Positions 44,038 to 52,808 of a stretch of 64,000 bases of DNA are shown here, one piece after another. Every line of letters begins with the position of its first letter. Position 1 is the stretch's first letter. Under the pieces are notes generated by a model. The model worked only from the letters and a program-made list of their open reading frames with translations, made no database searches and was not told the DNA's origin. Source of the stretch: JBBDNC01 sp040877875 (GTDB lineage: Bacteria > Bacteroidota > Rhodothermia > Balneolales > Balneolaceae); contig JBBDNC010000156.1 of assembly GCA_040877875.1 (NCBI GenBank), positions 1-64,000 on the forward strand. The letters are read 5' to 3'. The translations under genes and the position numbers were made by a program.

Positions 44038-44616
44038 ATGTCCACTTCAACGTTCAATAAACTATCCTACAACGCGCCTGAAGTAAACAGTTTTATCGAA
44101 GAGCTCAAACAAGTCAACGTCGACTCCTCTTATTATTTGTTGCTGCTGGTCGGCCCTTACCGAAAAGGAAAGAAACAATTCCTGGAAAACCTTGCAGACC
44201 GTGCCGGGCAGTCCATTACGCACATTGATCTTCACGATATCGTCACCATGTATGAAGATGAAACCTATGAAAACATCGATTCCCTCTTTCAAGAGCTTCA
44301 TAAAGAAGAGTCCATTCTGTTTTTCTCAAACGGGGATCGCCTTTGCGGGGCTTATACCGGCTATACCTACTCCAAAACCCGTTATGCAACCCCCCAGGAA
44401 AAATATTTTCTGAAAAAAATTCAAAAACTGGAGAAAATCATCCTGCTCGATATTCTGGATGAAGATAATGTCGACAAGACGCTGGAGCGAAACTCCCATT
44501 TTACTCTGAGCTTCAACAAACCAACTTCCATTTTAAAAAGATTCACATGGAGCCTCGGGAACTATTCGTTCCACGGCCATCAAATTGTCAGTAAGCGCCC
44601 CCAGCGTAAAACGTGA
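44038..44616 (+). CDS. AAA+ fold protein lacking catalytic motifs (pseudo-ATPase)
   Basis: A 192-residue protein that follows an AAA+ core element by element but without the active-site residues. The Walker A position reads GPYRKGKK (39-46, no Ser/Thr). Then comes a stretch like the pore-loop helix (IVTMYEDETYENIDSLFQELHKEE), the Walker B position ILFFSNGDRL (93-102, where FFDEADAL is usual), and later ERNSHFTLSFNKP, as in the RRFHFVIEF segment of AAA+ proteins. It has no signal peptide or membrane helix. The small C-terminal lid is minimal. Function is unknown; a scaffold or adaptor role is possible. It is a single gene, with 421 bp upstream that include the tRNA. Confidence 0.65.
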   Translation: MSTSTFNKLSYNAPEVNSFIEELKQVNVDSSYYLLLLVGPYRKGKKQFLENLADRAGQSITHIDLHDIVTMYEDETYENIDSLFQELHKEESILFFSNGDRLCGAYTGYTYSKTRYATPQEKYFLKKIQKLEKIILLDILDEDNVDKTLERNSHFTLSFNKPTSILKRFTWSLGNYSFHGHQIVSKRPQRKT

Positions 44617-44906
44617 AACTATAAGGTACAGGAACCCCTCTTCCCCTGAAATTGAACCTGCTTTATGAACTTTTTGGGTATTATTTTCGCAATCGTCTGA
44701 ATGAACCACACCCTGAATCCTTCTGACAGCGGGGATGAATACAGAAAGCAGCCGTCTCAAGACCGGATCTTTTCCCGGACAGTTCGAAACGGATGACAGA
44801 GAGTTACACTTTTTATAACTTTCCGATCAAATCTTCTTATATTAAGAGCTTGTACCTTGACCCTTCCATTCTAATTGATTTGTATTAAACACAAGAAGAT
44901 ATTCTA

Positions 44907-46523
44907 TTGAAATTTAGTGAAATGAAACTGACCGACACGATGATGTCCGGTCTAAACGATATTCGATTCGAGGAACCTACACCCGTTCAGGAAAAAGCTA
45001 TCCCTCTCGTTCTGGAGGGAAAAGATGTCATAGCCACCGCTCAAACCGGAACCGGTAAAACCGGTGCATTCATCATTCCGATCATGGACCGCATTCTGAG
45101 AGGTGACCAGGACGGTATTAAAGCCCTGATCCTGAGCCCCACCCGTGAACTTGCCCAACAAATCGACGAACAGATTTTTGCAATCGGCTACCACACCGGT
45201 ATTTCTTCCGCGACCGTTATCGGAGGAAGTGATTTTTCTGTACAGGCCAAGGCATTGAATGCCGGCGTCGATATTATTGTCGCTACTCCGGGCAGGCTGA
45301 TTGATCAAAAAAAGATCGTAAACATCGATTTCTCGAAAGTTGACTACCTGGTCCTGGATGAGGCAGATCGCATGCTGGATATGGGATTCCTTCCCGATAT
45401 GAAAAAGATTATCGGCTGGCTGCCGCAGGAACGACAAACCCTTCTTTTTTCTGCAACGATGCCCCCGGAAATCGAGAAACTGGCTTCCGGAATCATGAAA
45501 AATCCGGTAACGGTTGAAATCGCCCGGGCCAAAGCTCCAACCCTGGTCGAGCAACGAGCGTTTTTTGTACGAAGCAACCAGAAAATTCCACTCCTCAAGA
45601 AGATTTTCCAAACGATTGAGTGGGATTCCTGTATCATCTTTACCTCCACCAAAAAGGGAACTGACGAATTACAGCGCTTGCTGAAAAAGGAAGGGATCAA
45701 AGCTGCAAGCATACACGGAGATCGTTCACAGGAAGAACGGAACCGTTCATTGAATGCTTTTAAATCGGGAGAATTTCCGGTGATTGTAGCGACCAACGTA
45801 TTGGCACGGGGTATTGACATCAAGGATGTTTCAATGATCGTCAATTACGACACCCCTAATAATACGGATGATTATATTCACCGCATCGGGCGGACCGGAC
45901 GATATGACAAGTCCGGCATTGCTGTTACTTTCGTAACTCAACGCGATAAACGACTCTTTAATGATATTGACAGGATTAAAGAGAATCCGATTAAAAAAAC
46001 CACACTGCCGGACTCCTTTAACGAAAAATCGGAGTTCAACTGGGATAAAAAGATATCAGACGGTCAAAAACAGATACGTAACAAAAAGGATCAACCGCCG
46101 GCCGACAAAAAGAGCAGCGGCCAGAGCCGGGATCAAACAGGCTCCGGAAGTGAGAACAAAAAGTCGGACAAGGAATCCCGCCGCAATGTAAAAAAACGCC
46201 CTTCGGGCAAAGGAGAAAAAAGTACTTCTTCCCGCAAGAAGTCTCAGGAGGATAAAAAAAGTCCAGGACGTAAACCGGCTTCTTCGGGCAATGGAGCAGC
46301 TCAAAAGGATCAGGATAAGGATTCATCTACTGGCCGCCATCAGAATCGGTCAGCTTCACCCGAACCGGGGCCTGAGCCTCAGGAGATGGAAAAGGAACGC
46401 TCAACAATTCCTATTCCCATTTCAATTCCCAAAGCATCCCAGCGAAATAAAAATTCCCGGAAACCGGCAAAAGGAGTTTGGGGAATTATTAAAAGCTTTA
46501 TTCCGAAATTTAATAAAAACTGA
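44907..46523 (+). CDS. DEAD-box RNA helicase with long basic tail
   Basis: A 538-residue RhlE-like helicase. Q motif (PTPVQEKAIP), motif I AQTGTGKT (45-52), PTRELAQQ, TPGR, DEAD, SAT, ATNVLARGID and HRIGRTGR are all present in the first 370 residues. The remaining 165 residues are a Lys/Ser/Gly/Pro-rich disordered tail, probably RNA-binding. It remodels RNA in ribosome assembly or mRNA decay. The start is TTG at 44907, with AGAAG about 10 nt upstream; an in-frame ATG at 44922 is an alternative. It may form an operon with the acyltransferase 5 bp downstream. Confidence 0.93.
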   Translation: MKFSEMKLTDTMMSGLNDIRFEEPTPVQEKAIPLVLEGKDVIATAQTGTGKTGAFIIPIMDRILRGDQDGIKALILSPTRELAQQIDEQIFAIGYHTGISSATVIGGSDFSVQAKALNAGVDIIVATPGRLIDQKKIVNIDFSKVDYLVLDEADRMLDMGFLPDMKKIIGWLPQERQTLLFSATMPPEIEKLASGIMKNPVTVEIARAKAPTLVEQRAFFVRSNQKIPLLKKIFQTIEWDSCIIFTSTKKGTDELQRLLKKEGIKAASIHGDRSQEERNRSLNAFKSGEFPVIVATNVLARGIDIKDVSMIVNYDTPNNTDDYIHRIGRTGRYDKSGIAVTFVTQRDKRLFNDIDRIKENPIKKTTLPDSFNEKSEFNWDKKISDGQKQIRNKKDQPPADKKSSGQSRDQTGSGSENKKSDKESRRNVKKRPSGKGEKSTSSRKKSQEDKKSPGRKPASSGNGAAQKDQDKDSSTGRHQNRSASPEPGPEPQEMEKERSTIPIPISIPKASQRNKNSRKPAKGVWGIIKSFIPKFNKN

Positions 46524-46528
46524 GAACT

Positions 46529-47323
46529 ATGCAGCGACTGACGTCTCTGCTGATCTGGATTGGAGTGTCCCTCCTGGTTTTGTTCTGGCTGCCCCTGATT
46601 GCAGTCACCCGGTTTTTTGACCGCGACCCGGTTCGCTACCGGACAGGCAAAATGTTTCGCAAACTGGGCCTTGCCATCTCACGCATCAACCCAAACTGGA
46701 AAATCTCTCTGCAGGGAAATAAATCTGCGAATGACCGAACGCCGTTTATCATTGTCAGCAACCATTTGTCAAATGGCGACATTCCGGTGATCTCCAACCT
46801 GCCGTGGGAAATGAAGTGGGTGGCAAAAAAAGAACTTTTCAATCTGCCTATTGTAGGATGGATGATGAGAATGGCCGGGGATATTCCGGTCGACCGGAGG
46901 TCGAGAGGGAAAAATATTCGGACGATCAAACGGTGTCTTTTTTACCTTCAGCGAAATTGTTCTGTGATCTTTTTTCCGGAAGGTACCCGGTCGCGCGATG
47001 GTAAAGTCAAAGATTTTTCAAGAATTCCTTTTGAACTTGCAATCCGGAATAATTTTCCCATTTTGCCCCTTGTAATTGATGGCACACGGGAATGTCTGCC
47101 GAAAAACACCTGGATTTTCGAGCCGGATGTCCATGCCAGACTCAAAGTTCTGGAACCGGTTGACCCAAACAAATATGAATCCGCCGATACCGATGCCCTG
47201 GTTCGGGATGTACGGGATCAGATAATTCGTCAATTGATGGAATGGAGGGATGAACCCCGGGAACAGGTGGACGGCCTGCTGCACAAGAACAGGAATACGA
47301 ATCAATCAAAACCTGAAAATTAA
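46529..47323 (+). CDS. 1-acyl-glycerol-3-phosphate acyltransferase (PlsC family), second copy
   Basis: A 264-residue acyltransferase with an N-terminal membrane helix (about 5-28), NHLSNGDIPV (H-x4-D), DIPVDRRSRGKNI and FFPEGTRSRDGKVKDF, and LPLVIDGTREC as the fourth block. It acylates lysophosphatidate at the inner membrane or a related lipid. Compared with the copy at 28108 it has the more canonical EGTRSRDG motif, so it is the better candidate for the housekeeping enzyme. It starts 5 bp after the helicase. Confidence 0.9.
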   Translation: MQRLTSLLIWIGVSLLVLFWLPLIAVTRFFDRDPVRYRTGKMFRKLGLAISRINPNWKISLQGNKSANDRTPFIIVSNHLSNGDIPVISNLPWEMKWVAKKELFNLPIVGWMMRMAGDIPVDRRSRGKNIRTIKRCLFYLQRNCSVIFFPEGTRSRDGKVKDFSRIPFELAIRNNFPILPLVIDGTRECLPKNTWIFEPDVHARLKVLEPVDPNKYESADTDALVRDVRDQIIRQLMEWRDEPREQVDGLLHKNRNTNQSKPEN

Positions 47324-47339
47324 ATTTTGAAAAGCCCTT

Positions 47340-47834
47340 ATGCCAGAAAATGATTTTTTAGATCCACGTGGTGAGATCAAACTAACCGACAAACAACTGA
47401 TGGAATCCCCTGAAGTGGAAGCCGCTGCAAAAAAAGTGATTAATAACCATAACATGGACTTCGGGCCGGCGCAAATCGGTTATTTTCTTGTCTACCCGAA
47501 CATATCAAAACAGCGGGCCGCAAAATGCATGAAGGCTACACGGGAAGTGAAATACTATTCCGGCAATGACTATTTAATTGAAATCTCAGGGGAGTTGTGG
47601 GATATGCTGGACGATGATACCAGAGAAATGCTGGTTTATCACGAGCTTCTGCATATCGATCCGGTGTTCAAGGCAAAAAACCAGGAATGGAAGATGAAAC
47701 TTCGAAAGCCCGACTTTGCTGACTTTTACGAGATCAATGATCGATTTGGAAACGAATGGTACAAAACGATCCAGGCAACCGTCTCTTCCCTGTACGATAT
47801 GGATCCCCGTCAGGAAGGCAAGGTCTCGACCTGA
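47340..47834 (+). CDS. putative metallopeptidase-fold protein
   Basis: A 164-residue protein with an HELLHID motif (HExxH form) in MLVYHELLHIDPVF near residue 98, and conserved flanks NMDFGPAQIGYFLVYPNI and DFADFYEINDRFGNEW. This resembles small 'putative metallopeptidase' domains found in phages and bacterial chromosomes. The zinc site is plausible but substrate and role are unknown. It begins 16 bp after plsC and may be co-transcribed. No signal peptide is present. Confidence 0.65.
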   Translation: MPENDFLDPRGEIKLTDKQLMESPEVEAAAKKVINNHNMDFGPAQIGYFLVYPNISKQRAAKCMKATREVKYYSGNDYLIEISGELWDMLDDDTREMLVYHELLHIDPVFKAKNQEWKMKLRKPDFADFYEINDRFGNEWYKTIQATVSSLYDMDPRQEGKVST

Positions 47835-47952
47835 GTAAACTCCTCCGGCATGGGAATACCCTCTCGTTTTCCTGATTCCTTATTTTTTATAGGGTCCAAA
47901 AAATGATACTTTCTAAACCGAATATTTCAACCAAACCATATCACAATACCCA

Positions 47953-48696
47953 ATGAAACGACTTATTTATTACTCTCTTTTACCTCTTTTCATGTCTTTT
48001 TTTCTTTTTGCTAACGGATGTGAAGAGTCTGAACAATCGGGCGAAACAGCCGACCTGAGTACCAATCTTGATTCGGTTAGTTACAGTCTGGGATATTACT
48101 ATGGTGAATCCATGGCACAAGAAGGCATTGAGGAGTTCAATTTCAATAATTTCATAGCCGGCTTTCGACAGGGCATGCAGGATTCATCGGAACCGCAGAT
48201 CAATGATCAGGAAATGCAAACAGCCATTCAGCAATTCCAGGTTGAACTGCAGCAGCAACAATCGGCCCAAAGAGAAGCAGAAGCTTCTGTGAATATAGAG
48301 GAAGGACGCCAGTATCTGGATGAAAATGCCCAGCGTGAAGATGTAAACGTTACGGCAAGCGGGTTACAATATCGTGTCATTGAAGAAGGAAGCGGTGAGC
48401 GTCCCACGGCCAACTCTACTGTTCGGGTTCATTATCGGGGGACGCTCCTCAATGGCGAGGAGTTTGACAGTTCATATGAAAGAGGGGAGCCGGCGGAATT
48501 TCCTCTGAACCGGGTCATCCCCGGCTGGACCGAAGGGGTTCAGCTCATGCGTGAAGGGGCTACCTATGAATTCTTTCTCCCCTCGGAACTTGCCTATGGG
48601 AACAATCCTCCCCAGGGCAGCATTATTACCCCCGGTGCCGTTCTTATATTTGAAGTGGAACTACTGGAGATTGTCGAACAAGGGAACACCGAGTAA
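47953..48696 (+). CDS. FKBP-type peptidyl-prolyl isomerase lipoprotein (FkpA/Mip-like)
   Basis: A 247-residue lipoprotein. The hydrophobic signal (MKRLIYYSLLPLFMSFFLF) precedes ANGC, with Cys23 as the lipid site. An N-terminal dimerisation region (SVSYSLGYYYGESMA, then Gln-rich helices, about 40-130) is followed by the FKBP domain (about 135-245: RVHYRGTLLNGEEFDSSYER, VIPGWTEGVQLMREG, LAYGNNPPQGSIITPGAVLIFEVEL). It folds proteins in the periplasm. FkpA-type length and layout are normal. Confidence 0.92.
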   Translation: MKRLIYYSLLPLFMSFFLFANGCEESEQSGETADLSTNLDSVSYSLGYYYGESMAQEGIEEFNFNNFIAGFRQGMQDSSEPQINDQEMQTAIQQFQVELQQQQSAQREAEASVNIEEGRQYLDENAQREDVNVTASGLQYRVIEEGSGERPTANSTVRVHYRGTLLNGEEFDSSYERGEPAEFPLNRVIPGWTEGVQLMREGATYEFFLPSELAYGNNPPQGSIITPGAVLIFEVELLEIVEQGNTE

Positions 48697-48833
48697 GAAT
48701 TTGGTAATGACTCCTCTGAAGTGGTCGTTTTTTCAGTAAACAGGACTCCCGGCAGGTTGACGCTTTCCCGGGCGGATAAATCTGACGGCCCTCATAATTT
48801 CAAATTCAGGGATTATCTACAACAGACAAAGAT

Positions 48834-48856
48834 TCATCCGTCGGGCAGGCGGATGA
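48834..48856. repeat. REP-like palindrome, copy 3
   Basis: TCATCCG-N9-CGGATGA, containing TCCGTC and GGCGGA arms. It is related to the palindromes at 418, 23771 and 62646. Intergenic, no T-tract. Confidence 0.5.
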
Positions 48857-48944
48857 TAAACCTATAAACTTCACCTGCGATTCTGCCTTCCGAACCATTC
48901 GTCCGGACCCAGCATCAACAGGTGAGTGAGAAGCGGGTATTTGT

Positions 48945-49928
48945 ATGGACAAACTTGCGACAACACTGAAGATCAGGCGCAAGGCACATTCCCTGGGGTT
49001 TGATGCTTGTGGATTTGCACGGGCTGAAAAACTGGACCGGGAAGCGGTACGTCTGGAATCGTGGCTGAACAACGGTCAGCACGGAACCATGCAATGGATG
49101 GAAAATCACTTCGACAAGCGGGTGGATCCTACCCGGCTCGTACCGGGAGCCAAAAGTGTCATTTCAGTATTAGGAAGTTATCATTTTGAAAGAAATTTAG
49201 AATATGACCGTCATTCGGGAGTGCCGAAGATTGCCAAATATGCCCGGGGACGCGACTATCACAAGGTATTTAAAAAGAAGCTTTTCAAACTTTTTGGTTC
49301 TATAAAAAAAGATATCGGAGATGTTAACGGCCGGGTTTTTGTTGACTCTGCACCTGTAATGGACAAAGTGTGGGCGGAACGGGCCGGTCTTGGGTGGATC
49401 GGTAAGAACTCGAATTTACTGAACAAGGAATTCGGATCCTTTTTCTTAATCGGCGAAATGATCCTGGACCTGGAATGCGTGTACGACGGACCGGTTACCG
49501 ATCACTGTGGCACCTGTACGAAATGCATGGATGCGTGTCCCACGAATGCCATCCATGAACCCTACCGGATCGATAGCAACCGATGCATTTCTTATCTGAC
49601 TATTGAATTAAAAGACCGGATTCCTGAAGAGATCCAGCAAGAGATGGGCGAATGGATGTTTGGGTGTGATATTTGCCAGGATGTATGTCCCTGGAATAGC
49701 AAGGCTAAAAAAGGGCAGATTCAAGATCTCAGGCCACGTGACAAAATGTTCATCCGGGATCCGGATTTTTGGGAGAAAATCACCGAACAACAGTATGAAG
49801 ATCTGTTCAACGGAACTCCGGTCAGACGTGCCAAATATCCAAAATTCAAAGATAATGCCGAATTCGTAGCCTGTAATATGAAGTCGGAAAGCATTAAACG
49901 CGAAAAATCCATTCCCTACCCTTTTTAG
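48945..49928 (+). CDS. queG: epoxyqueuosine reductase
   Basis: A 327-residue cobalamin-dependent enzyme for the last step of queuosine synthesis in tRNA. The N-terminal domain has MDKLATTLKIRRKAHSLGFDACGFARAE and KYARGRDYHKVFKKKL; AERAGLGWIGKNSNLLNKEFGSFFLIGE is diagnostic for QueG. Two 4Fe-4S clusters are bound by CGTCTKCMDACPT and CDICQDVCPWN, around residues 190 and 243. Length is a little shorter than E. coli QueG because the HEAT-like C-terminus is reduced. It is a single gene. Confidence 0.95.
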   Translation: MDKLATTLKIRRKAHSLGFDACGFARAEKLDREAVRLESWLNNGQHGTMQWMENHFDKRVDPTRLVPGAKSVISVLGSYHFERNLEYDRHSGVPKIAKYARGRDYHKVFKKKLFKLFGSIKKDIGDVNGRVFVDSAPVMDKVWAERAGLGWIGKNSNLLNKEFGSFFLIGEMILDLECVYDGPVTDHCGTCTKCMDACPTNAIHEPYRIDSNRCISYLTIELKDRIPEEIQQEMGEWMFGCDICQDVCPWNSKAKKGQIQDLRPRDKMFIRDPDFWEKITEQQYEDLFNGTPVRRAKYPKFKDNAEFVACNMKSESIKREKSIPYPF

Positions 49929-50010
49929 GGCCATCGAAAAAATAAACACACTGCATTCTTTGCTCCCCGCCTCTCTATGTTCTTGAATTCCGAGAAGTGA
50001 AAGCGGTAAG

Positions 50011-50643
50011 TTAAAACTGACTTCTTTTATCCTTCAGGGCTTTATAAAGCATTTCCCTGGCCCGAAAAATATGAGCTTTCACCGTGCCAAGGGGTAAATC
50101 CAGCAGATCGGAGATCTCCTGGTAGCTTTTCTCTTCCATATGCCGCATCTCAATCACCTGGCGATACTTCTCAGGCAGCTCATGAATTGCATTTCGGATC
50201 ATTTTTTGCCTTTGTTTGCGAATGATCCCTCTGTCTGTTTCATAACTGTCATCCGGAAGCTGAATTTCCATATCTCCATCCCGGGTTTTAACCGGCTCAT
50301 CGATAGATAATGTTTTCAGCTTTTTCTTCCGCAGGTAGTCAATCGTATGATTGGTCGCAATCCGGTACAACCATGTGGAAAAAGCATAACGGGTATTATA
50401 GGAGGAGAGGTTGTCAAATGCCTTCATAAAAGCTTCCTGGACAAGATCCTCAACCTGTTCCTTCTCCTTAACCATTTTTACGATATGAAAATAGAGAGCT
50501 CGCTGGTATTTCTCCATCAGATTTGCATACGCCTGTTCATCTCCTTCAACAGCAGCAGAAACTAGCTTGTCATCTTCCCGGCTGCTTTCGGAAGCATTTT
50601 CACGCTCCGATTCAAAATTCTGGTTTGGGCCTGTTGAATCCAT
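50011..50643 (-). CDS. RNA polymerase sigma factor, sigma-70 ECF type
   Basis: A 210-residue sigma factor. Region 2 spans about 30-100 (YANLMEKYQRALYFHIVKMVKEKEQVEDLVQEAFMKAF, STWLYRIATNHTIDYLRKKK) and region 4 about 145-205 (LPEKYRQVIEMRHMEEKSYQEISDLLDLPLGTVKAHIFRAREML). It resembles SigW/RpoE-like factors that read cell-envelope signals. No anti-sigma gene adjoins. Miniature element copy 3 ends 31 bp upstream of its start, so its native promoter may be displaced or replaced. Confidence 0.92.
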   Translation of the reverse strand: MDSTGPNQNFESERENASESSREDDKLVSAAVEGDEQAYANLMEKYQRALYFHIVKMVKEKEQVEDLVQEAFMKAFDNLSSYNTRYAFSTWLYRIATNHTIDYLRKKKLKTLSIDEPVKTRDGDMEIQLPDDSYETDRGIIRKQRQKMIRNAIHELPEKYRQVIEMRHMEEKSYQEISDLLDLPLGTVKAHIFRAREMLYKALKDKRSQF

Positions 50644-50673
50644 TCACATTCAAGGGTGACATTTACATTTATA

Positions 50674-50782
50674 GAAGGCTTTGCAAAATCACTGCGTGTT
50701 CAAAAAATGAGCGTCTTTTTGCCCAATTTCTACATTATCGGGATTTGAACTTGAACAAAAATCTTGGTTTTGCAAAGCCTTC
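50674..50782. mobile_element. miniature inverted-repeat element, copy 3 (109 bp)
   Basis: It has perfect 15-bp terminal inverted repeats, GAAGGCTTTGCAAAA (50674-50688) and TTTTGCAAAGCCTTC (50768-50782), flanked by the direct repeat TTATA (50669-50673 and 50783-50787). The interior is a shortened version of copy 1 (GTTCAAAAAATGAGCGT, TTTTGCCCA, TTGAACAAAA). This is the best preserved copy. It lies 31 bp upstream of the sigma-factor gene. Confidence 0.85.
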
Positions 50783-50894
50783 TTATAAAAGAAATACGGG
50801 GGACAAACATAACAATAGCACTGAGAAAAAACTACATTTCTTGCCATTTCACACGGTGTATTACTATCCGTCTAATTTCGTGGAAGAAGACTCT

Positions 50895-51737
50895 CTATAT
50901 CTTTTGAAGCCTGATCCAGATCCATTCGTCCTGGCCCTGCTCGTCTGCGAGCTTCAAAGGGGTTTGTAAATGACGATTCGCCCGAAGAATCGACTCCCGG
51001 TCCTTTTTCAACAGGCCGGATAGACACAGGGCTCCCCCCTGCTTTAAAAAATCCATCAGCGATTCAAACATCTGCAAAATTACATTGCGGTTGATATTTG
51101 CCAATACAATATCAAATTCCCTGTTTTCGGGGATCACCTCCACCCCTCCGCGACGAACTTCTACCTTATCTCCTACTTGATTGATGAGAATATTTTCACG
51201 GGCATTGGTCTCACTCCATGCATCCACATCAAATGCAAAAGCAGACCCCGCTCCAAGTTTAATACACGCAATTGCCAGAATGCCGGTTCCCGTGCCGGCA
51301 TCCAGAACAGATTTCCCGGGAAGGTTCAGCGACGGAAGTGCCCGAAGCATCAAACGGGTTGTGGCATGATACCCGGTTCCGAACGACATTTTCGGGTCAA
51401 TCTCAAGCAGCGTACTGCCAGGTGAAGGCTTACAATCCGACCAGGTAGGCCTGACTAAAAAAGGACCTATTTCCTGGGGTTTTATCGTCTTTTCCCACGT
51501 TTCATTCCAATTTTGTTCTTCGAGTTCTTCCAGTTCAATAAAATGACTACCCCGGTAGGCAGATAACAACTCTTCGATATGATCTCTGCTCATATCATTA
51601 AAGCCGGGCTTCGGAATATAGGCGATCAGGAGGTTGTCAAATTGCTCAAAACCCTCAAAATTTAACTCCATCAGCTCAGCGATCAGGTTTTCCTGGTAAG
51701 CATCCTCAATCTCTATGACAATGCGGATGTGGTTCAT
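50895..51737 (-). CDS. prmA: ribosomal protein L11 methyltransferase
   Basis: A 280-residue SAM-dependent methyltransferase. The N-terminal L11-recognition domain is at about 1-65 (IRIVIEIEDAYQENLIAELMELNFEGFEQ), the linker WNETWEKTIKPQEIGPFLVRPTW follows, and the catalytic domain has IDPKMSFGTGYHATTRLMLRAL, VLDAGTGTGILAIACIKLGA and DIVLANINRNVI (NxNP-like). It trimethylates lysines of ribosomal protein L11. It directly follows the M28 peptidase gene without a gap. Confidence 0.95.
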   Translation of the reverse strand: MNHIRIVIEIEDAYQENLIAELMELNFEGFEQFDNLLIAYIPKPGFNDMSRDHIEELLSAYRGSHFIELEELEEQNWNETWEKTIKPQEIGPFLVRPTWSDCKPSPGSTLLEIDPKMSFGTGYHATTRLMLRALPSLNLPGKSVLDAGTGTGILAIACIKLGAGSAFAFDVDAWSETNARENILINQVGDKVEVRRGGVEVIPENREFDIVLANINRNVILQMFESLMDFLKQGGALCLSGLLKKDRESILRANRHLQTPLKLADEQGQDEWIWIRLQKI

Positions 51738-52718
51738 TCAATTTATCCTGTTATAAATCAGCTCGACCATTAAATCTCCAACCGCCTGAAGGGTCTGTCT
51801 GTCAATAATATCCATCGTATCACGATGTGTATGCCAATAAGGTGGAAATTCTACAGAACCGTTTTCCGCTCTCCTGTGATGAATGATATTGATCATCCGG
51901 ATACCGGTCAAACGTTCAATGATCACATGGTCGTCCGAGATCAGTGCCCCCTCTTCATCTAAAAAATAATTCCCATAGCCCATCTCAGCCCCCATCTCCC
52001 AAAGAGCTTCCACCAAAGAAGGAGCTATCCGAACCGAGTATCCTTCCTTCGGAAACACTGCGTTTTCTCCACCTACCATATCCAGCAAAATTCCGAATCT
52101 TGGCTGATATCCCGGGACGGGAGGATGGTTGCTCCAATACCTGGAACCCAGAAAATAGTTATCCAGATCTCCGGATTCCCCGTAATCCTCCCCGTCAAAA
52201 AAGATGATGTCCACTCCCACCGGCGGAGGGTTTTCACTGAAAATCCGGGCCAATTCAAGAAGAATCGCAACCCCGCTCCCTCCGTCATCCGCCCCCGGTA
52301 TCGGTTCGCCAGGCCGGTCAGGATCTTTTTCCGCACGGGGCCGGGTGTCCCAATGGGCCCCCAGCAGAATCCGGTCGATACTTTCCGGGTTAAAGGAAGC
52401 AATCATATTATACAGTTCCAGTTCTTCCCCGTACCCTTGTTCGCGAAAGGACTGCACAAAAACATTTCGGGAACCTGCATAACGACGTAAAGTCTCTTCC
52501 AAATACTCTTTTGCAAGCCGATGACCGCCGGAGTTGGGGGCTCGCGGACCCAAATTCACCTGATCTTCAACAAATTTTCCGGCACTGTCGGCCGAAAAAG
52601 CGGGAGCTTCCCTGCCTTGTTCTTCAAAACTAAACCGGGGAGTTTCCCTGTTGCACTGAATGAGCATGGCACTAAGGATTCCTGCCAGGATTAACAGTAA
52701 ATACACCCTTTTCTGCAT
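51738..52718 (-). CDS. M28-family peptidase / glutaminyl-cyclase-like lipoprotein
   Basis: A 326-residue zinc enzyme with an N-terminal hydrophobic signal (YLLLILAGILSAMLIQC), where Cys22 could be lipidated, although Gln at -1 is unusual. The metal-binding motifs are LLGAHWDTRP, GADDGGSGVAILLELA and FFDGEDYGESGD. Together with PRAPNSGGHRLAKEYL near the start these match bacterial M28 members close to glutaminyl cyclases. It acts outside the cytoplasm on peptide N- or C-termini; the exact activity is uncertain. It is contiguous with prmA. Confidence 0.88.
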   Translation of the reverse strand: MQKRVYLLLILAGILSAMLIQCNRETPRFSFEEQGREAPAFSADSAGKFVEDQVNLGPRAPNSGGHRLAKEYLEETLRRYAGSRNVFVQSFREQGYGEELELYNMIASFNPESIDRILLGAHWDTRPRAEKDPDRPGEPIPGADDGGSGVAILLELARIFSENPPPVGVDIIFFDGEDYGESGDLDNYFLGSRYWSNHPPVPGYQPRFGILLDMVGGENAVFPKEGYSVRIAPSLVEALWEMGAEMGYGNYFLDEEGALISDDHVIIERLTGIRMINIIHHRRAENGSVEFPPYWHTHRDTMDIIDRQTLQAVGDLMVELIYNRIN

Positions 52719-52808
52719 GGGTATGATAAGTTATCCGATACCGATATGATTGATATGAATACGGAAGAGCTGTTATTTAAATGCGAAGAGAAAGCCTGAT
52801 CCCAAAGG

